From Streptococcus massiliensis DSM 18628 (GTDB lineage Bacteria; Bacillota; Bacilli; Lactobacillales; Streptococcaceae), in contig NZ_KB904364.1 in assembly GCF_000380065.1 (NCBI RefSeq), positions 45,769 through 109,768 on the forward strand: 64,000 bases of DNA, given 5' to 3'. Positions within the stretch are counted from its first letter, which is position 1. Each line of letters opens with the position of its first letter. Below the pieces are notes generated by a model. The model did no database searches and was not told the origin of the DNA. It worked only from the letters and a program-made list of their open reading frames with translations. The translations under genes were made by a program, and so were the position numbers. Shown here piece by piece: positions 46,970 through 57,332 of this stretch.

Positions 46970-48984
46970 CAATCTAAATAATCTTTTTTGTCTAAATGGC
47001 TAGCGACCAGCTGCCAGTTCCTGTCCTTGCGCCAATCTGGACTGACAACGATCTGGCTGGCTATTTTTCTCGCTTCTTCCAAAATCGGATAATCTTCGAC
47101 AATATCCGCCACCTGAAATTCTGGCAAGCCGGACTGACGCGTCCCGAAAATTTCACCAGAGCCGCGCATTTTCAAATCTTCCTCAGCCAGCAGAAAACCG
47201 TCTGTCGTTTCCGTCATGATTTTCATCCGTTTTTGACCAGACTCTGTCTTGGGATTGGCAACTAAGACAGCATAAGATTGCTTATGACCACGCCCGACCC
47301 GACCGCGCAGCTGGTGCAGCTGACTGAGCCCAAAACGGTCGGCATCCATAATCACCATGACCGTGGCATTGGGCACATTGACCCCGACTTCAATAACGGT
47401 GGTTGATACTAAAATATCAATCTTTTTGTCCTTAAAATCCTGCATAATGGCGTCTTTTTCGTCGTTTTTCATTTTTCCATGGAGAAGAGCCACGCGCGCC
47501 CGCGCTGCAAAATAAGCCTGCAGCTCTTCCTCCAAGGCCACCGCATTTTTCAAATCCAGCGCCTCTGACTCCTCAATCAAGGGAGAAATGAAGTAGACCT
47601 GCGCCCCGTGAGCCAGCTGCTTATCCAGCCAGTCCAGCACCACCGGCAACTGCTCGTGCTTAATCCAGCGAGTGATAATCGGCTTGCGCCCCGCAGGCAT
47701 CTGGTCAATAATGGACACATCCATATCGCCAAAAGCCGTAATAGCAAGGGTTCGCGGAATCGGTGTCGCCGTCATCATGAGGACATCAGGATTGTCGCCT
47801 TTTTCCCGCAAAATCCGCCGCTGCGCCACACCAAAGCGGTGCTGCTCGTCAATAATGACCAAGCCCAGCTTGTGGTAGCGGACCCCCTCTTGAATCAGGG
47901 CATGGGTTCCCACAATCATATCTATCTTCCCCGCTTCAATCGCTGCCAAACGCTCTCTTCGCTCCGCCGTCTTCATGCCGCCAGTCAGCAGCACAATTTT
48001 CAAGTCAGGAAAGAGCTGCTTTAAGCTCTCGGCGTGCTGCTCTGCTAAAATCTCGGTCGGCACCATGAGAGCCGATTGGAAGCCCGCCGTATGAACGGCA
48101 TACATGGCAAGTCCCGCAACCACCGTCTTCCCGCTGCCGACATCGCCCTGCAAGAGCCGATTCATGTGGGCACTTGACTTCATATCCGTGAGAATTTCGG
48201 CTAAGCTGCGTTCTTGGGCTTCTGTCAGAGCAAAAGGCAAACTGGCTTTTTTAGCTACCAGCAAATCCACCTGCCAATCCAAAACCAAGCCATTTTTGAC
48301 ATCCTTGCTTTCAGCCTTTAAGACCTGCAACTGCATTTGAAAATAGAATAATTCCTCAAACTTGATGCGCCTCAGCGCCTGCTTGTAATCTGCCAAATCC
48401 CTCGGAAAATGCATGGCACGCACCGCTTGACTTCGCCCCATGAGCTGGTAACGTTCCAGCAAAACCGCTGGCACATTTTCCTCCAAAAGCAAATCCAAAC
48501 CTTGGTCAAAAGCCGTCTTTATCAACTTCGTGAGACTAGCTTGGCTAACGCCCTGCGCCAAACGATAGACGGGCTGCAAGTCATCTTCTACCTGCGCTAA
48601 GATTTTCATGCCTGTCAGACTAGCCTTGGTCTTGTCCCATTTCCCAAAAATGGCAATGGTCGCACCCAGCTCTACCTTATCAGCCAGATAGGGCTGATTG
48701 AAAAAATTAACCGCAATGGCAAGCTCGCCCTGCTTTATGGTAAAACGCAGGCGATTGCGCTTGTAGCCATAATACTGGACATTGGCTGGCGTTGCCACTT
48801 GACCAGAGATGACCGCCTTCTCGCCGTCCTCCAAATCAAGGACATTTTTGGATTTAAAGTCCTCATAGCGAAAAGGAAAATAGAGCAGCAAATCCTGCAA
48901 GGTCTCTATGCCTAGCTTGGTAAATTTCTCGGCTGATTTTGGTCCCACACCTGGCAGAACCGTCAAAGGTTGGTGTAAATTCAT
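46969..48984 (-). CDS. recG: ATP-dependent DNA helicase RecG
   Basis: A 671-residue helicase that remodels stalled forks and Holliday junctions. The N-terminal wedge domain (KSKNVLDLEDGEKAVISGQV) is followed by Walker A RLLQGDVGSGKTVVAG, VIIDEQHRFGVAQR, MTATPIPRTLAITAFGDMD and the C-terminal QLHQLRGRVGRG and TRQSGLPEF motifs. It is GC-rich (34 of 60 at 47761) against 23 of 60 in the alr start, which suggests a recombined block. Confidence 0.96.
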   Translation of the reverse strand: MNLHQPLTVLPGVGPKSAEKFTKLGIETLQDLLLYFPFRYEDFKSKNVLDLEDGEKAVISGQVATPANVQYYGYKRNRLRFTIKQGELAIAVNFFNQPYLADKVELGATIAIFGKWDKTKASLTGMKILAQVEDDLQPVYRLAQGVSQASLTKLIKTAFDQGLDLLLEENVPAVLLERYQLMGRSQAVRAMHFPRDLADYKQALRRIKFEELFYFQMQLQVLKAESKDVKNGLVLDWQVDLLVAKKASLPFALTEAQERSLAEILTDMKSSAHMNRLLQGDVGSGKTVVAGLAMYAVHTAGFQSALMVPTEILAEQHAESLKQLFPDLKIVLLTGGMKTAERRERLAAIEAGKIDMIVGTHALIQEGVRYHKLGLVIIDEQHRFGVAQRRILREKGDNPDVLMMTATPIPRTLAITAFGDMDVSIIDQMPAGRKPIITRWIKHEQLPVVLDWLDKQLAHGAQVYFISPLIEESEALDLKNAVALEEELQAYFAARARVALLHGKMKNDEKDAIMQDFKDKKIDILVSTTVIEVGVNVPNATVMVIMDADRFGLSQLHQLRGRVGRGHKQSYAVLVANPKTESGQKRMKIMTETTDGFLLAEEDLKMRGSGEIFGTRQSGLPEFQVADIVEDYPILEEARKIASQIVVSPDWRKDRNWQLVASHLDKKDYLD

Positions 48985-49019
48985 ATCTTCCTCTTTTCAG
49001 TTCTGGCAAGCAAGGGCAG

Positions 49020-50129
49020 CTAGTCTGCCTTGTAGTCTCTAGGAACGCGGTCGCTCAACAAACAGACCACCTCGTAGTTAATCGTGCCGCGCTGTTCCGC
49101 CACATCGGTCGCTGAAATTTCAGAAGCGCCGCTTCTTCCAATCAAGACAACTGGCGTTCCCAAAGGATAGGATTTGGGCAAATGAATGGTAATCTGATCC
49201 ATGGACACGCGCCCGACAATAGGACAGAATTGCCCGTCCACGAGAACTGAAAAGCCCTGCATATCGCGCGTCCAGCCGTCGGCATAGCCGATCGGAACGG
49301 TGCCAATGAACTCTTTTTCTTTTGCCTCATAAGTCGCTCCGTAACCAACTTTGCTACCCGGCTCTATTTCTTTAACATGCACCAATTCTGACTCTAAGCG
49401 TAAGGCTGGTTTGATTTCATAAGGTAACTCCAAGACTGATCCACTTGGATTAAGGCCATACATCACATCGCCCAAGCGAACTGCTTGCATGATCGTATCG
49501 CTATGCCAGAGTGTGGTCGCCGAATTGCTAGCATGAACTAAGCGCGGACGAATTTCCATTTTCTCCACAAAAGAACGAAATTGGTGCAACTGCTGTTCAA
49601 AATGATCCACTTCTTTCTCATCTGCTGTTGCAAAATGAGTAAATACCCCTTCTATATCAGCACCTGCTGCTTGGAGCTTTGTAAGACTTTCATTCAGCAC
49701 AGACAAATCACGAAAACCAATGCGCCCCATACCGCTATCTATCTTGATGTGCACAGTCAAACCAGTCAAATCTGGATAAGTAGCTAAGGCCAAAGCCAAC
49801 CATTCCTTACTTGCAACTGTTAGTGTAATCCTGTGCTCAATAGCTAATGGTATGCTTTCCACCGCCGATACGCCCAAAATTAAAATAGGAAGTTCTATTG
49901 CCGCTTCCCGCAATTCTAGTGCCTCATCAATATTAGATACACAAAAAGCATCCACTTTATCCTGCAAACTCTTTGCTACTGCGATAACGCCGTGACCATA
50001 AGCATTCGCCTTAACCACGGCGAATTTTTTTACTCCTTTAGGGATATGGCGGCTAATTTGTTCAACATTAAAACAAATAGCTCCCAAATCAATAATGGCC
50101 CTTGTTGGTCTATGTAAACTAGCTTTCAT
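49020..50129 (-). CDS. alr: Alanine racemase
   Basis: A 369-residue PLP enzyme that makes D-alanine for peptidoglycan and teichoic acids. The PLP Lys is in [32 protein letters not shown] and VMYGLNPSG are present, and the catalytic Tyr is in [12 protein letters not shown]. Base composition changes in the gene: the 3' part (49020 to about 49330) is GC-rich like recG, the 5' part is AT-rich. It overlaps acpS by 11 bases. Confidence 0.96.
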   Translation of the reverse strand: MKASLHRPTRAIIDLGAICFNVEQISRHIPKGVKKFAVVKANAYGHGVIAVAKSLQDKVDAFCVSNIDEALELREAAIELPILILGVSAVESIPLAIEHRITLTVASKEWLALALATYPDLTGLTVHIKIDSGMGRIGFRDLSVLNESLTKLQAAGADIEGVFTHFATADEKEVDHFEQQLHQFRSFVEKMEIRPRLVHASNSATTLWHSDTIMQAVRLGDVMYGLNPSGSVLELPYEIKPALRLESELVHVKEIEPGSKVGYGATYEAKEKEFIGTVPIGYADGWTRDMQGFSVLVDGQFCPIVGRVSMDQITIHLPKSYPLGTPVVLIGRSGASEISATDVAEQRGTINYEVVCLLSDRVPRDYKAD

Positions 50130-50481
50130 TTTTTTCCTCCAAAATCACACTGGCAGACACTAAATCACCTGTGTGGCTAATTGATACCCAAACATGCCCT
50201 TTAAAAGGCGACTGACTAAAATACGGCGCCCCTTTGGTGTCTGTTAACAGCTCCAAATCTTGAAAGCGGAGCTTGCCAATTCCTGTCCCCCAAGCCTTAG
50301 AAAAAGCTTCTTTTGCCGACCAGCGTCCTGCCAGATATTCCATTTTCCGCTTACCAGAAAGCTCCTCAAAACGCCGCCACTCGGTCTCCGTCAAGACTTT
50401 CTTGGCAAAGCGAGGATTTTTTTCATAGGCTTTTTTTACAGAAGAAATCTCTTCTATATCAATTCCATGTCCTTTAATCAT
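50119..50481 (-). CDS. acpS: Holo-[acyl-carrier-protein] synthase
   Basis: A 120-residue enzyme that attaches 4'-phosphopantetheine to ACP. The metal-binding [11 protein letters not shown] and [15 protein letters not shown] motifs and [17 protein letters not shown] are present. ATG 50481 (MIKGHGID) is seven bases from GGAG; the ATG three bases upstream is less well spaced. It is coupled to alr. Confidence 0.95.
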   Translation of the reverse strand: MIKGHGIDIEEISSVKKAYEKNPRFAKKVLTETEWRRFEELSGKRKMEYLAGRWSAKEAFSKAWGTGIGKLRFQDLELLTDTKGAPYFSQSPFKGHVWVSISHTGDLVSASVILEEKNES

Positions 50482-50541
50482 CATTTTACTCCATCAAAAA
50501 GGAGGCACTTGTTGGCCTCCTGCAAATATATTTTTACTTGC

Positions 50542-51573
50542 TTATTGACCAAGTGTGTCAAAAATTTCGCGTACCAAGCACTCCGTTTTGTCCCAACCAA
50601 GGCATGGATCCGTGATCGATTTCCCGAAAATTTCTGGTTCATCTTGCCGTCCATCTTCTAGATAAGATTCAATCATAAATCCGCGGACATATTTTCTAAC
50701 ATTTTCGTCCCAAGCTTGATTGATTAAGGTTTGACGGATAATGCGAATTTGTTCCAAATATTGCTTGCCTGAATTATCATGATTGGTATCAATAATAACA
50801 AATGGATTTGCTAGCCCCATTTTTTCGTACTGTAGTAGAACTTTTTTCAGCGTATTATAATAATAATTAGGTTCATAATCCCCATTTTTATCGGTGGAAC
50901 CCCGTAAAATGGCATGCGCCAGAGGATTACCGTCCGTATCTACTTCAGCATTATGATAAATAAAACTTTGCTGATTTTGTGCAGCGTAAATACCATTAAA
51001 CATGACATTGAGATTACCAGAGGTTGGATTTTTCATACCAACAGGATTGTCAATGCCGGAAGCCAAAAAACGATGTTCTTGATCTTCAACTGACCGTGCA
51101 CCAACAGCGTGATAGCTGACTAAATCATCAATCAAAGCATAGTTAGATGGATAAAGCATTTCATCAGCTGTCGTCAAACCAGTTTCGGTAATGATTCGAT
51201 AATGAAGCTGGCGCACCGCCTTAATACCATTGATCAGGCTTGGCGCGGCATCTGTATCTGGCTGGTGCATCAGCCCCTTGTAACCATCACCATTGGTTCG
51301 AGGTTTTGCCGTATAAACGCGCATCACCATAAATATGCGTTCCTTGACCTCTTTTTGCAAGCGAGCCAAACGATGCGCATACTCCAAGGCCGCCTCTTCA
51401 TTGTCAGATGAACAAGGCCCTATAATGAGGAGCAAGCGCTTATCTTCACCACGAATAATGGCTGCCAACTCTCTATCACGCTCTGCTTTTTTAGCTGCCT
51501 GCTCGGGTGATAATTTCGCTAAACGCTTAATATCCTCCAACTGAATGGCTGAACCTTTCTGATGAATTCCCAT
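50542..51573 (-). CDS. 3-deoxy-7-phosphoheptulonate synthase (DAHP synthase), copy 2
   Basis: A 343-residue class I (AroFGH-type) enzyme that joins PEP and erythrose 4-phosphate, the first step of the shikimate pathway. RLLLIIGPCSSDNEEAA, VYTAKPRTNGDGYKGL and VIIDTNHDNSGKQYLEQ are the family motifs. It shares much of its length with the copy 16 bases upstream; the N-terminal 60 residues differ most, where feedback inhibition by aromatic amino acids is set. Confidence 0.93.
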   Translation of the reverse strand: MGIHQKGSAIQLEDIKRLAKLSPEQAAKKAERDRELAAIIRGEDKRLLLIIGPCSSDNEEAALEYAHRLARLQKEVKERIFMVMRVYTAKPRTNGDGYKGLMHQPDTDAAPSLINGIKAVRQLHYRIITETGLTTADEMLYPSNYALIDDLVSYHAVGARSVEDQEHRFLASGIDNPVGMKNPTSGNLNVMFNGIYAAQNQQSFIYHNAEVDTDGNPLAHAILRGSTDKNGDYEPNYYYNTLKKVLLQYEKMGLANPFVIIDTNHDNSGKQYLEQIRIIRQTLINQAWDENVRKYVRGFMIESYLEDGRQDEPEIFGKSITDPCLGWDKTECLVREIFDTLGQ

Positions 51574-51589
51574 ACTTCCCTCCTAATGA

Positions 51590-52621
51590 CTATTTCCCAA
51601 GTGTATCGTAAATCTCCCGCACTAACTGCTCAGTCTTATTCCAACCAAGGCATGGATCAGTGATCGACTTACCAAAAATTTCTGGTTCATCTTGCCGTCC
51701 ATCTTCCAGATAAGATTCAATCATAAATCCACGAACATACTGCTTAATCTTTTCATTCCAATCACGATTAATCAAGGTCTGACGAACAATTCGTACTTGT
51801 TCTAAATATTGTTTGCCAGAATTGTCATGGTTTGTATCAATCACAATAAATGGATTTTCCAAACCCATTTTTTCGTAAAGTTCAATGGTTTCAAGTAGAT
51901 TATCATAGTAGTAATTAGGGATATTTCTCCCATATTCATTGAGTGCACCACGCAGAATTACATGAGCCAAAGGATTGCCATTTGTTTCTACTTCTTGGTT
52001 ATTGAAAAGAAAACTTTGCTTGTTTTGTGCAGCATAAATCCCGTTAAACATAACATTGAGATTGCCAGAGGTTGGATTTTTCATTCCAGCCGGAGCAGAA
52101 AAGCCCGAAGCTACAAACCGATGTTGCTGGTTTTCAACCGAACGAGCTCCCACAGCAATGTAGCTGACTAAGTCTTCTACCAGGGGCAGATTTTCTGGAT
52201 AAAGCATTTCATCAGCTGTTGTTAAACCTGTTTCCTTGATAACCCGATAATGCAAGCGACGAACCGCATTGATCCCATTAATCAAACTTGGCGCTTCATC
52301 CGTTTCAGGCTGGTGGATCAATCCCTTGTAGCCATCACCATTGGTTCGAGGTTTTGCCGTGTAAACACGCATAACAATAAAAATACGTTCTTTCACTTCT
52401 TCTTGGAGTTGAGCCAAACGGCGCGCATACTCCAGTACCGCCTCTTCATTGTCAGACGAGCAAGGCCCCATAACAAGAAGAACTCGATTATCCTTACAAC
52501 GGATAATAGCCTCAAGTTCACGATCACGCTTTTCTTTTAATTCTAGCGCTTTGCCCTCTAATCTGGCAAGACCACGCACTTTATCAATATCTATTTTTTC
52601 GCTAGTTGCTTTGAATGTCAT
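51590..52621 (-). CDS. 3-deoxy-7-phosphoheptulonate synthase (DAHP synthase), copy 1
   Basis: A 343-residue class I DAHP synthase. RVLLVMGPCSSDNEEAV, VYTAKPRTNGDGYKGLI and VIDTNHDNSGKQYLEQ are conserved, and the end EIFGKSITDPCLGWNKTEQL nearly equals that of copy 2. ATG 52621 (MTFKATSEK) is the family start; the open frame 17 codons upstream lacks a ribosome site. The two copies are probably separately feedback-regulated isozymes. Confidence 0.93.
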   Translation of the reverse strand: MTFKATSEKIDIDKVRGLARLEGKALELKEKRDRELEAIIRCKDNRVLLVMGPCSSDNEEAVLEYARRLAQLQEEVKERIFIVMRVYTAKPRTNGDGYKGLIHQPETDEAPSLINGINAVRRLHYRVIKETGLTTADEMLYPENLPLVEDLVSYIAVGARSVENQQHRFVASGFSAPAGMKNPTSGNLNVMFNGIYAAQNKQSFLFNNQEVETNGNPLAHVILRGALNEYGRNIPNYYYDNLLETIELYEKMGLENPFIVIDTNHDNSGKQYLEQVRIVRQTLINRDWNEKIKQYVRGFMIESYLEDGRQDEPEIFGKSITDPCLGWNKTEQLVREIYDTLGK

Positions 52622-52696
52622 CGTTCCCCTTTTTCTCACCAATATAGCAAAGAGGTTGGGGGTTGAATCCAAACCTCTTTCTATTTGTCTAATTTA

Positions 52697-55213
52697 TCAT
52701 TTACGCCCATGACAATTTTTGAATTTTTTACCAGAGCCACATGGACAAAGATCATTGCGACCGACTTTTGAGAGATCCACATTATTTGGTAATTGCGTAT
52801 CTTGAGCTGCAATATTGCGAGTTGCAGTTGTTGAAATCTTATGCTCTGTCCGTGGACGTTCTTGCTCGTGAATTTGTGCTTTCATCATAAGACGAGTTAC
52901 ATCAAACTCAATAGAGCCAATCATGTCATTAAACATGCGGAAACCTTCAGATTGATACTCAACGACTGGATTATTTTGGGCATAACCACGAAGGCCAACT
53001 GCGTTACGAAGCTGATCAAGAGCATCGATGTGGTCAGTCCATTTGCTGTCAACCACGCGCAAGATCAAGACTTTTTGGAACTCCTGTACCGCTTCTTGAT
53101 CACGTAATTTAGAAATCTGATTATCATAAACTCGCAGTGCACGTTCATACAAATAGTCTTTTATTTGAGTATCTGAAAGTCCCTGCAAATCTTCTGAATG
53201 AATCGATTCTTCATCTACCAGATTATATTTAGCAAAATTGAGAATAGCTGTAATCTTCTCGTTTTCTTCAGCACGTGCATTGCTATCCACAACTCGGTCA
53301 ATCGTCCGCTTAATCATAGCCTTAATCTCAGGGCCTAGGTCACGATTGGCAGTAATGACATCACGACGTTCTGCATAGATAATCTCGCGCTGTTCACGCA
53401 TTACATCATCGTATTGTAGGACTTGTTTACGAGTATCGTAGTTATTTCCCTCAACCCGTTTTTGTGCCCCTTCGACTTGGCGGGTCAACATCTTAGACTG
53501 AATAACAGATTCTTCTTCCTCCAGCTTGAAACGATCTAAGACTGCCTTGATCCGTTCAGAGCCGAACCGCTTCATAAGATCATCTTCTAGAGACAGGTAG
53601 AATTGAGACTCTCCTGGATCTCCTTGACGGCCAGAGCGTCCACGAAGCTGATTATCAATCCGACGGCTTTCATGGCGTTCTGTACCGATGACACATAGAC
53701 CACCCAGTTCACGAACTCCTTCGCCCAGCTTAATATCGGTACCACGACCAGCCATGTTGGTCGCAATAGTAACCGCACCACGCTGACCAGCATTCATAAT
53801 GATTTGAGCTTCTTTATAGTGGTTTTTAGCATTGAGCACTTCATGCGGAATACCAGCTGCTACTAATTTCTTAGAAATGTAGTCACTAGTTTCGACCGCA
53901 ACGGTACCAACAAGAACTGGTTGCCCCTTTTCATAACGCGCTTTTACGTCTTCGACCACAGCCTTAAACTTCGACTCAAGACTTGGATAAAGAAGATCTG
54001 AATGGTCAATCCGAATCACCGGACGGTTGGTCGGAATTGGAATTACTCGAATATTATAGATTTCACGGAATTCTTCTTCCTCTGTCTTACCAGTACCCGT
54101 CATCCCAGCTAATTTTTTATACATACGGAAAAGATTTTGGTAGGTAATAGAGGCAGAGGTCTTGCTTTCGTCCTGAATTGGCACACCTTCTTTTGCTTCA
54201 ATCGCTTGGTGAAGCCCATCAGAATAACGGCGCCCTTCCATCGTCCGACCTGTAAATTGGTCAACGATCAGAACTTCTTGCTCCTCAGTAACCACATAAT
54301 CAATATCTAACAGCATAATGTAGTTAGCTCGTAAAGCATTGTCAATAAAGTGAGTTAGAGCTACATTTTCAAGGTCATAAAGATTGCTGAGTTTAAAGTA
54401 GCTTTCCGCCTTATCAATCCCTGAATCTGAGAGCCCAATCGTCTTAGACTGTACATCTATAATGTAGTCATCTTCATTTAGGCTCTTAACAAAACTATCT
54501 GCTAAATGGTAAAGTTGGTTGGTTTCAGACGAAGTTGGACCTGACACGATAAGTGGTGTCCGCGCTTCATCGATAAGAATAGAATCCACCTCATCAACTA
54601 AAGCATAGTTTAGTGGGCGCTGTACCATGTTTTCAGCTCGCACAACCATGTTATCACGGAGGTAGTCAAAACCAATTTCAGAGTTAGTTGAATAGGTGAT
54701 ATCACAAGCATAGGCTTCACGTTTTTCTTCTGATGATTTAGCAGCCAGATTAATACCGACAGATAGTCCCAACCATGAGTAAAGTTCACCCATTTCAGTC
54801 GCGTCACGTTCAGAAAGGTATTCGTTAACTGTGACAACGTGTACACCCTTACCTGCGAGTGCATTCAGATACACTGGCATAGTAGCCGTCAGTGTCTTTC
54901 CTTCACCCGTTCTCATTTCTGGAACATCACCATGATGAAGGACAATTCCTCCCATGATCTGCACAGGGTAAGGAAAGAGCCCCAAGACACGCTTAGCTCC
55001 TTCACGAACGACCGCAAAGGCCTCATAGAGCAGGTCGTCTAGACTTTCCCCATTTTGGTAACGTTGCTTAAACTCTTCTGTTTTAGCCCGCAACTCATCA
55101 TCAGACATTGCAGCCATTTGGCTTTCATAGGCTATCACCTTGTTTGCCATTTTCTCTAAGCGACGTAACTCGCCCTTATCATTTTCAATAACTGTTTTTA
55201 AAATATTTGCCAT
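52697..55213 (-). CDS. secA: Preprotein translocase ATPase SecA
   Basis: An 838-residue motor that drives proteins through SecYEG. Walker A is [18 protein letters not shown], the DEAD-like Walker B is [18 protein letters not shown], and motif VI reads [17 protein letters not shown]. The C-terminal zinc/SecB-type tail [16 protein letters not shown] is present. It heads the conserved run to recG. Confidence 0.97.
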   Translation of the reverse strand: MANILKTVIENDKGELRRLEKMANKVIAYESQMAAMSDDELRAKTEEFKQRYQNGESLDDLLYEAFAVVREGAKRVLGLFPYPVQIMGGIVLHHGDVPEMRTGEGKTLTATMPVYLNALAGKGVHVVTVNEYLSERDATEMGELYSWLGLSVGINLAAKSSEEKREAYACDITYSTNSEIGFDYLRDNMVVRAENMVQRPLNYALVDEVDSILIDEARTPLIVSGPTSSETNQLYHLADSFVKSLNEDDYIIDVQSKTIGLSDSGIDKAESYFKLSNLYDLENVALTHFIDNALRANYIMLLDIDYVVTEEQEVLIVDQFTGRTMEGRRYSDGLHQAIEAKEGVPIQDESKTSASITYQNLFRMYKKLAGMTGTGKTEEEEFREIYNIRVIPIPTNRPVIRIDHSDLLYPSLESKFKAVVEDVKARYEKGQPVLVGTVAVETSDYISKKLVAAGIPHEVLNAKNHYKEAQIIMNAGQRGAVTIATNMAGRGTDIKLGEGVRELGGLCVIGTERHESRRIDNQLRGRSGRQGDPGESQFYLSLEDDLMKRFGSERIKAVLDRFKLEEEESVIQSKMLTRQVEGAQKRVEGNNYDTRKQVLQYDDVMREQREIIYAERRDVITANRDLGPEIKAMIKRTIDRVVDSNARAEENEKITAILNFAKYNLVDEESIHSEDLQGLSDTQIKDYLYERALRVYDNQISKLRDQEAVQEFQKVLILRVVDSKWTDHIDALDQLRNAVGLRGYAQNNPVVEYQSEGFRMFNDMIGSIEFDVTRLMMKAQIHEQERPRTEHKISTTATRNIAAQDTQLPNNVDLSKVGRNDLCPCGSGKKFKNCHGRK

Positions 55214-55332
55214 GTTTTTCCTTACTTGAAAATTTATTTCTTAATTAAAATACTCTTTTCATTATAGCATATATCCCCCTTTCTTTTCAAGGAAAACAAG
55301 TAAATATCCCCCACTTATGTGGAGGATATAGT

Positions 55333-57180
55333 TTATTCCTTCAAATGATAGGCGTAACTAGCTACGACGATATTTTCCCGCCATTTAAGATAATATTTGA
55401 GTTTTAAACTCATTTGATTGTGGAGAATATTTTGCCAGCTGTGGTTAGGGATAAATTGCGGCACGACAACGGTTACAGTTTGTCCTTTTTGAGCAGCCAA
55501 AGCTGCGACTTTGTCGACATAACTGATCGTTGGATCGATAATACTGCGATAGCTCGTACGAACATTAGAAAAATGGATGTCTGGATATATTTCTCGAAAC
55601 TCTTGAGCTACCTCTTCATCTTTTTCATGTGTTTCCTTAGTAGACACGTGCATAGCCACCACCTCATCACCAATACTGCGGGCATAGTTCATCGCTCCAA
55701 TACTTGCCTTAGTCATATTTCCCACAAGAACAATGACTGTATTCCCCGCAAAGGTCAGTGGCTTGATTTCCCCTTCCAAACGCAATTGATCTGCAACCTT
55801 TTTGTAATGTTTCTTAATGGATAAAAAGAGCCAGGTCAATGCAGCAATAATTGGGAAGAAAGGCCAGATATCTCTTAAACGGAAAAGCAAAAGAATAGCA
55901 ACGATAATGTAACAGATAGCCGCCCCAAGAATATTAGCAACCGAATGACTGAGATACTTCTTCCCAAATTGTTTTTTCCAGTGAATCACCATACCCGTTT
56001 GCGACAAAGCAAAAGGAATGAACACCCCGATAGTGTACAGCGGAATCAAGCGCTCGGTATTTCCCTTAAAAATAAAGAGGAGAGCGATGGCACCAAAGGC
56101 TAAGGTTAATATCCCATTTGAATAACCAAGACGGGCACCTTTTTCTAGATACATATGAGGCATATACTTATTTTTAGCCATATTGTAGGACAGCATTGGA
56201 AAGGCTGAAAATCCGGTATTTGCAGCCACTGCGAGGATCAAAGCCGTTGCCAACTGGAAGATGTAAAAGAGGATTTGACCTAGACCTGAATGACCTAAAA
56301 TAGCCTGAGCCATTTGAGCCAGAGTTGTCACGCCTTTAGTCGGTACAATTCCCACCCAGTAGCTAAGAAATGTAATCCCAGCAAAGAGAAAGGCTAGAAT
56401 CGCTGACATAGTCGCTAGAGTTGTAGCAGCATTCTTGGCTTTGGGATTTTTAAAGAAAGGAACTGAGTTAGAAATAGCTTCTACCCCAGTCAGAGAAGCA
56501 GAGCCACTAGTAAAGGCCCGCAGAAGGAGTACAATCGTCACTCCCGGAATGGACTGCCCGATATGAGCCGTTGCATTATAAGGCAGATGACCTGTTAGAA
56601 TTTGGCCTAAACCGAGAATAATCAAGAACACCGTACTTATGATAAAAAGATAAACAGGAACCATAAGTGAAGTTGCCGATTCTCTTAAACCACGCAAATT
56701 CATCAACATAAGCAAAAGAACTAGAAAAATTGCAATATGAAGATTATAAGGGTGCAAGGCTGGAATAGCAGAAGTAATGGCATCTGCACCAGAAGAAACT
56801 GAAACAGCTACTGTTAGCATATAGTCTACCAAGAGACTACCACCCGCAATCAAACCAGCCGTCGGCGAAAGATTCTCTGTCGTTACCATATAGGCACCGC
56901 CACCTTGTGGATAGGCATGAATGACCTGACGGTATGAGATTGTCAAACTGGCTAAGAGGATGAGTACGACTACCCCAATCGGAAGTGACCACCAGATAGC
57001 TCCCGCAGATACAGCAGTCAAAACTAAAACAACTTGTTCTGGTCCATAAGCGACAGAGGACAAAGCGTCACTTGAAAGCATAGCCAAGGCTTGTAGTTTA
57101 CCCAGGAGATGGTCATCGGCTCCTTCATCTCCTGATTTGAGCGGTCGCCCAATAAAAACATCCTTTATTTTTGAAAACAT
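55333..57180 (-). CDS. APC-type permease, KimA/YdaO-like potassium importer
   Basis: A 615-residue permease with about twelve helices and a soluble C-terminal region (about 470-615) with a USP-like VIVLVGNMTKASIGAMNYARS. The N-terminus reads KLQALAMLSSDALSSVAYGP and SYRQVIHAYPQGGGAYMV. Length and build resemble Bacillus KimA, a K+/H+ symporter under c-di-AMP control; amino acid transport is the alternative. ATG 57180 has GGGAG upstream. No c-di-AMP riboswitch is visible. Confidence 0.75.
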   Translation of the reverse strand: MFSKIKDVFIGRPLKSGDEGADDHLLGKLQALAMLSSDALSSVAYGPEQVVLVLTAVSAGAIWWSLPIGVVVLILLASLTISYRQVIHAYPQGGGAYMVTTENLSPTAGLIAGGSLLVDYMLTVAVSVSSGADAITSAIPALHPYNLHIAIFLVLLLMLMNLRGLRESATSLMVPVYLFIISTVFLIILGLGQILTGHLPYNATAHIGQSIPGVTIVLLLRAFTSGSASLTGVEAISNSVPFFKNPKAKNAATTLATMSAILAFLFAGITFLSYWVGIVPTKGVTTLAQMAQAILGHSGLGQILFYIFQLATALILAVAANTGFSAFPMLSYNMAKNKYMPHMYLEKGARLGYSNGILTLAFGAIALLFIFKGNTERLIPLYTIGVFIPFALSQTGMVIHWKKQFGKKYLSHSVANILGAAICYIIVAILLLFRLRDIWPFFPIIAALTWLFLSIKKHYKKVADQLRLEGEIKPLTFAGNTVIVLVGNMTKASIGAMNYARSIGDEVVAMHVSTKETHEKDEEVAQEFREIYPDIHFSNVRTSYRSIIDPTISYVDKVAALAAQKGQTVTVVVPQFIPNHSWQNILHNQMSLKLKYYLKWRENIVVASYAYHLKE

Positions 57181-57264
57181 AATTTCTCCCATTCTTGAAA
57201 TATTCTTCAAAGACCAAGTCATTATAACGCTTTTAACACTTTCTGACAAGACCTTTTTGGTAAA

Positions 57265-57289
57265 AAATGATAGGTTAGACCTATCATTT
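57265..57289 (-). terminator. Terminator after manA
   Basis: AAATGATAGGT and ACCTATCATTT form an 11-bp perfect stem with a 3-base loop, followed on the minus strand by T-rich sequence. It lies between manA and the permease. Confidence 0.8.
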
Positions 57290-57332
57290 ATCAATTTGTT
57301 AACTATCTGTAATATTTCACACAGTTTTCATA

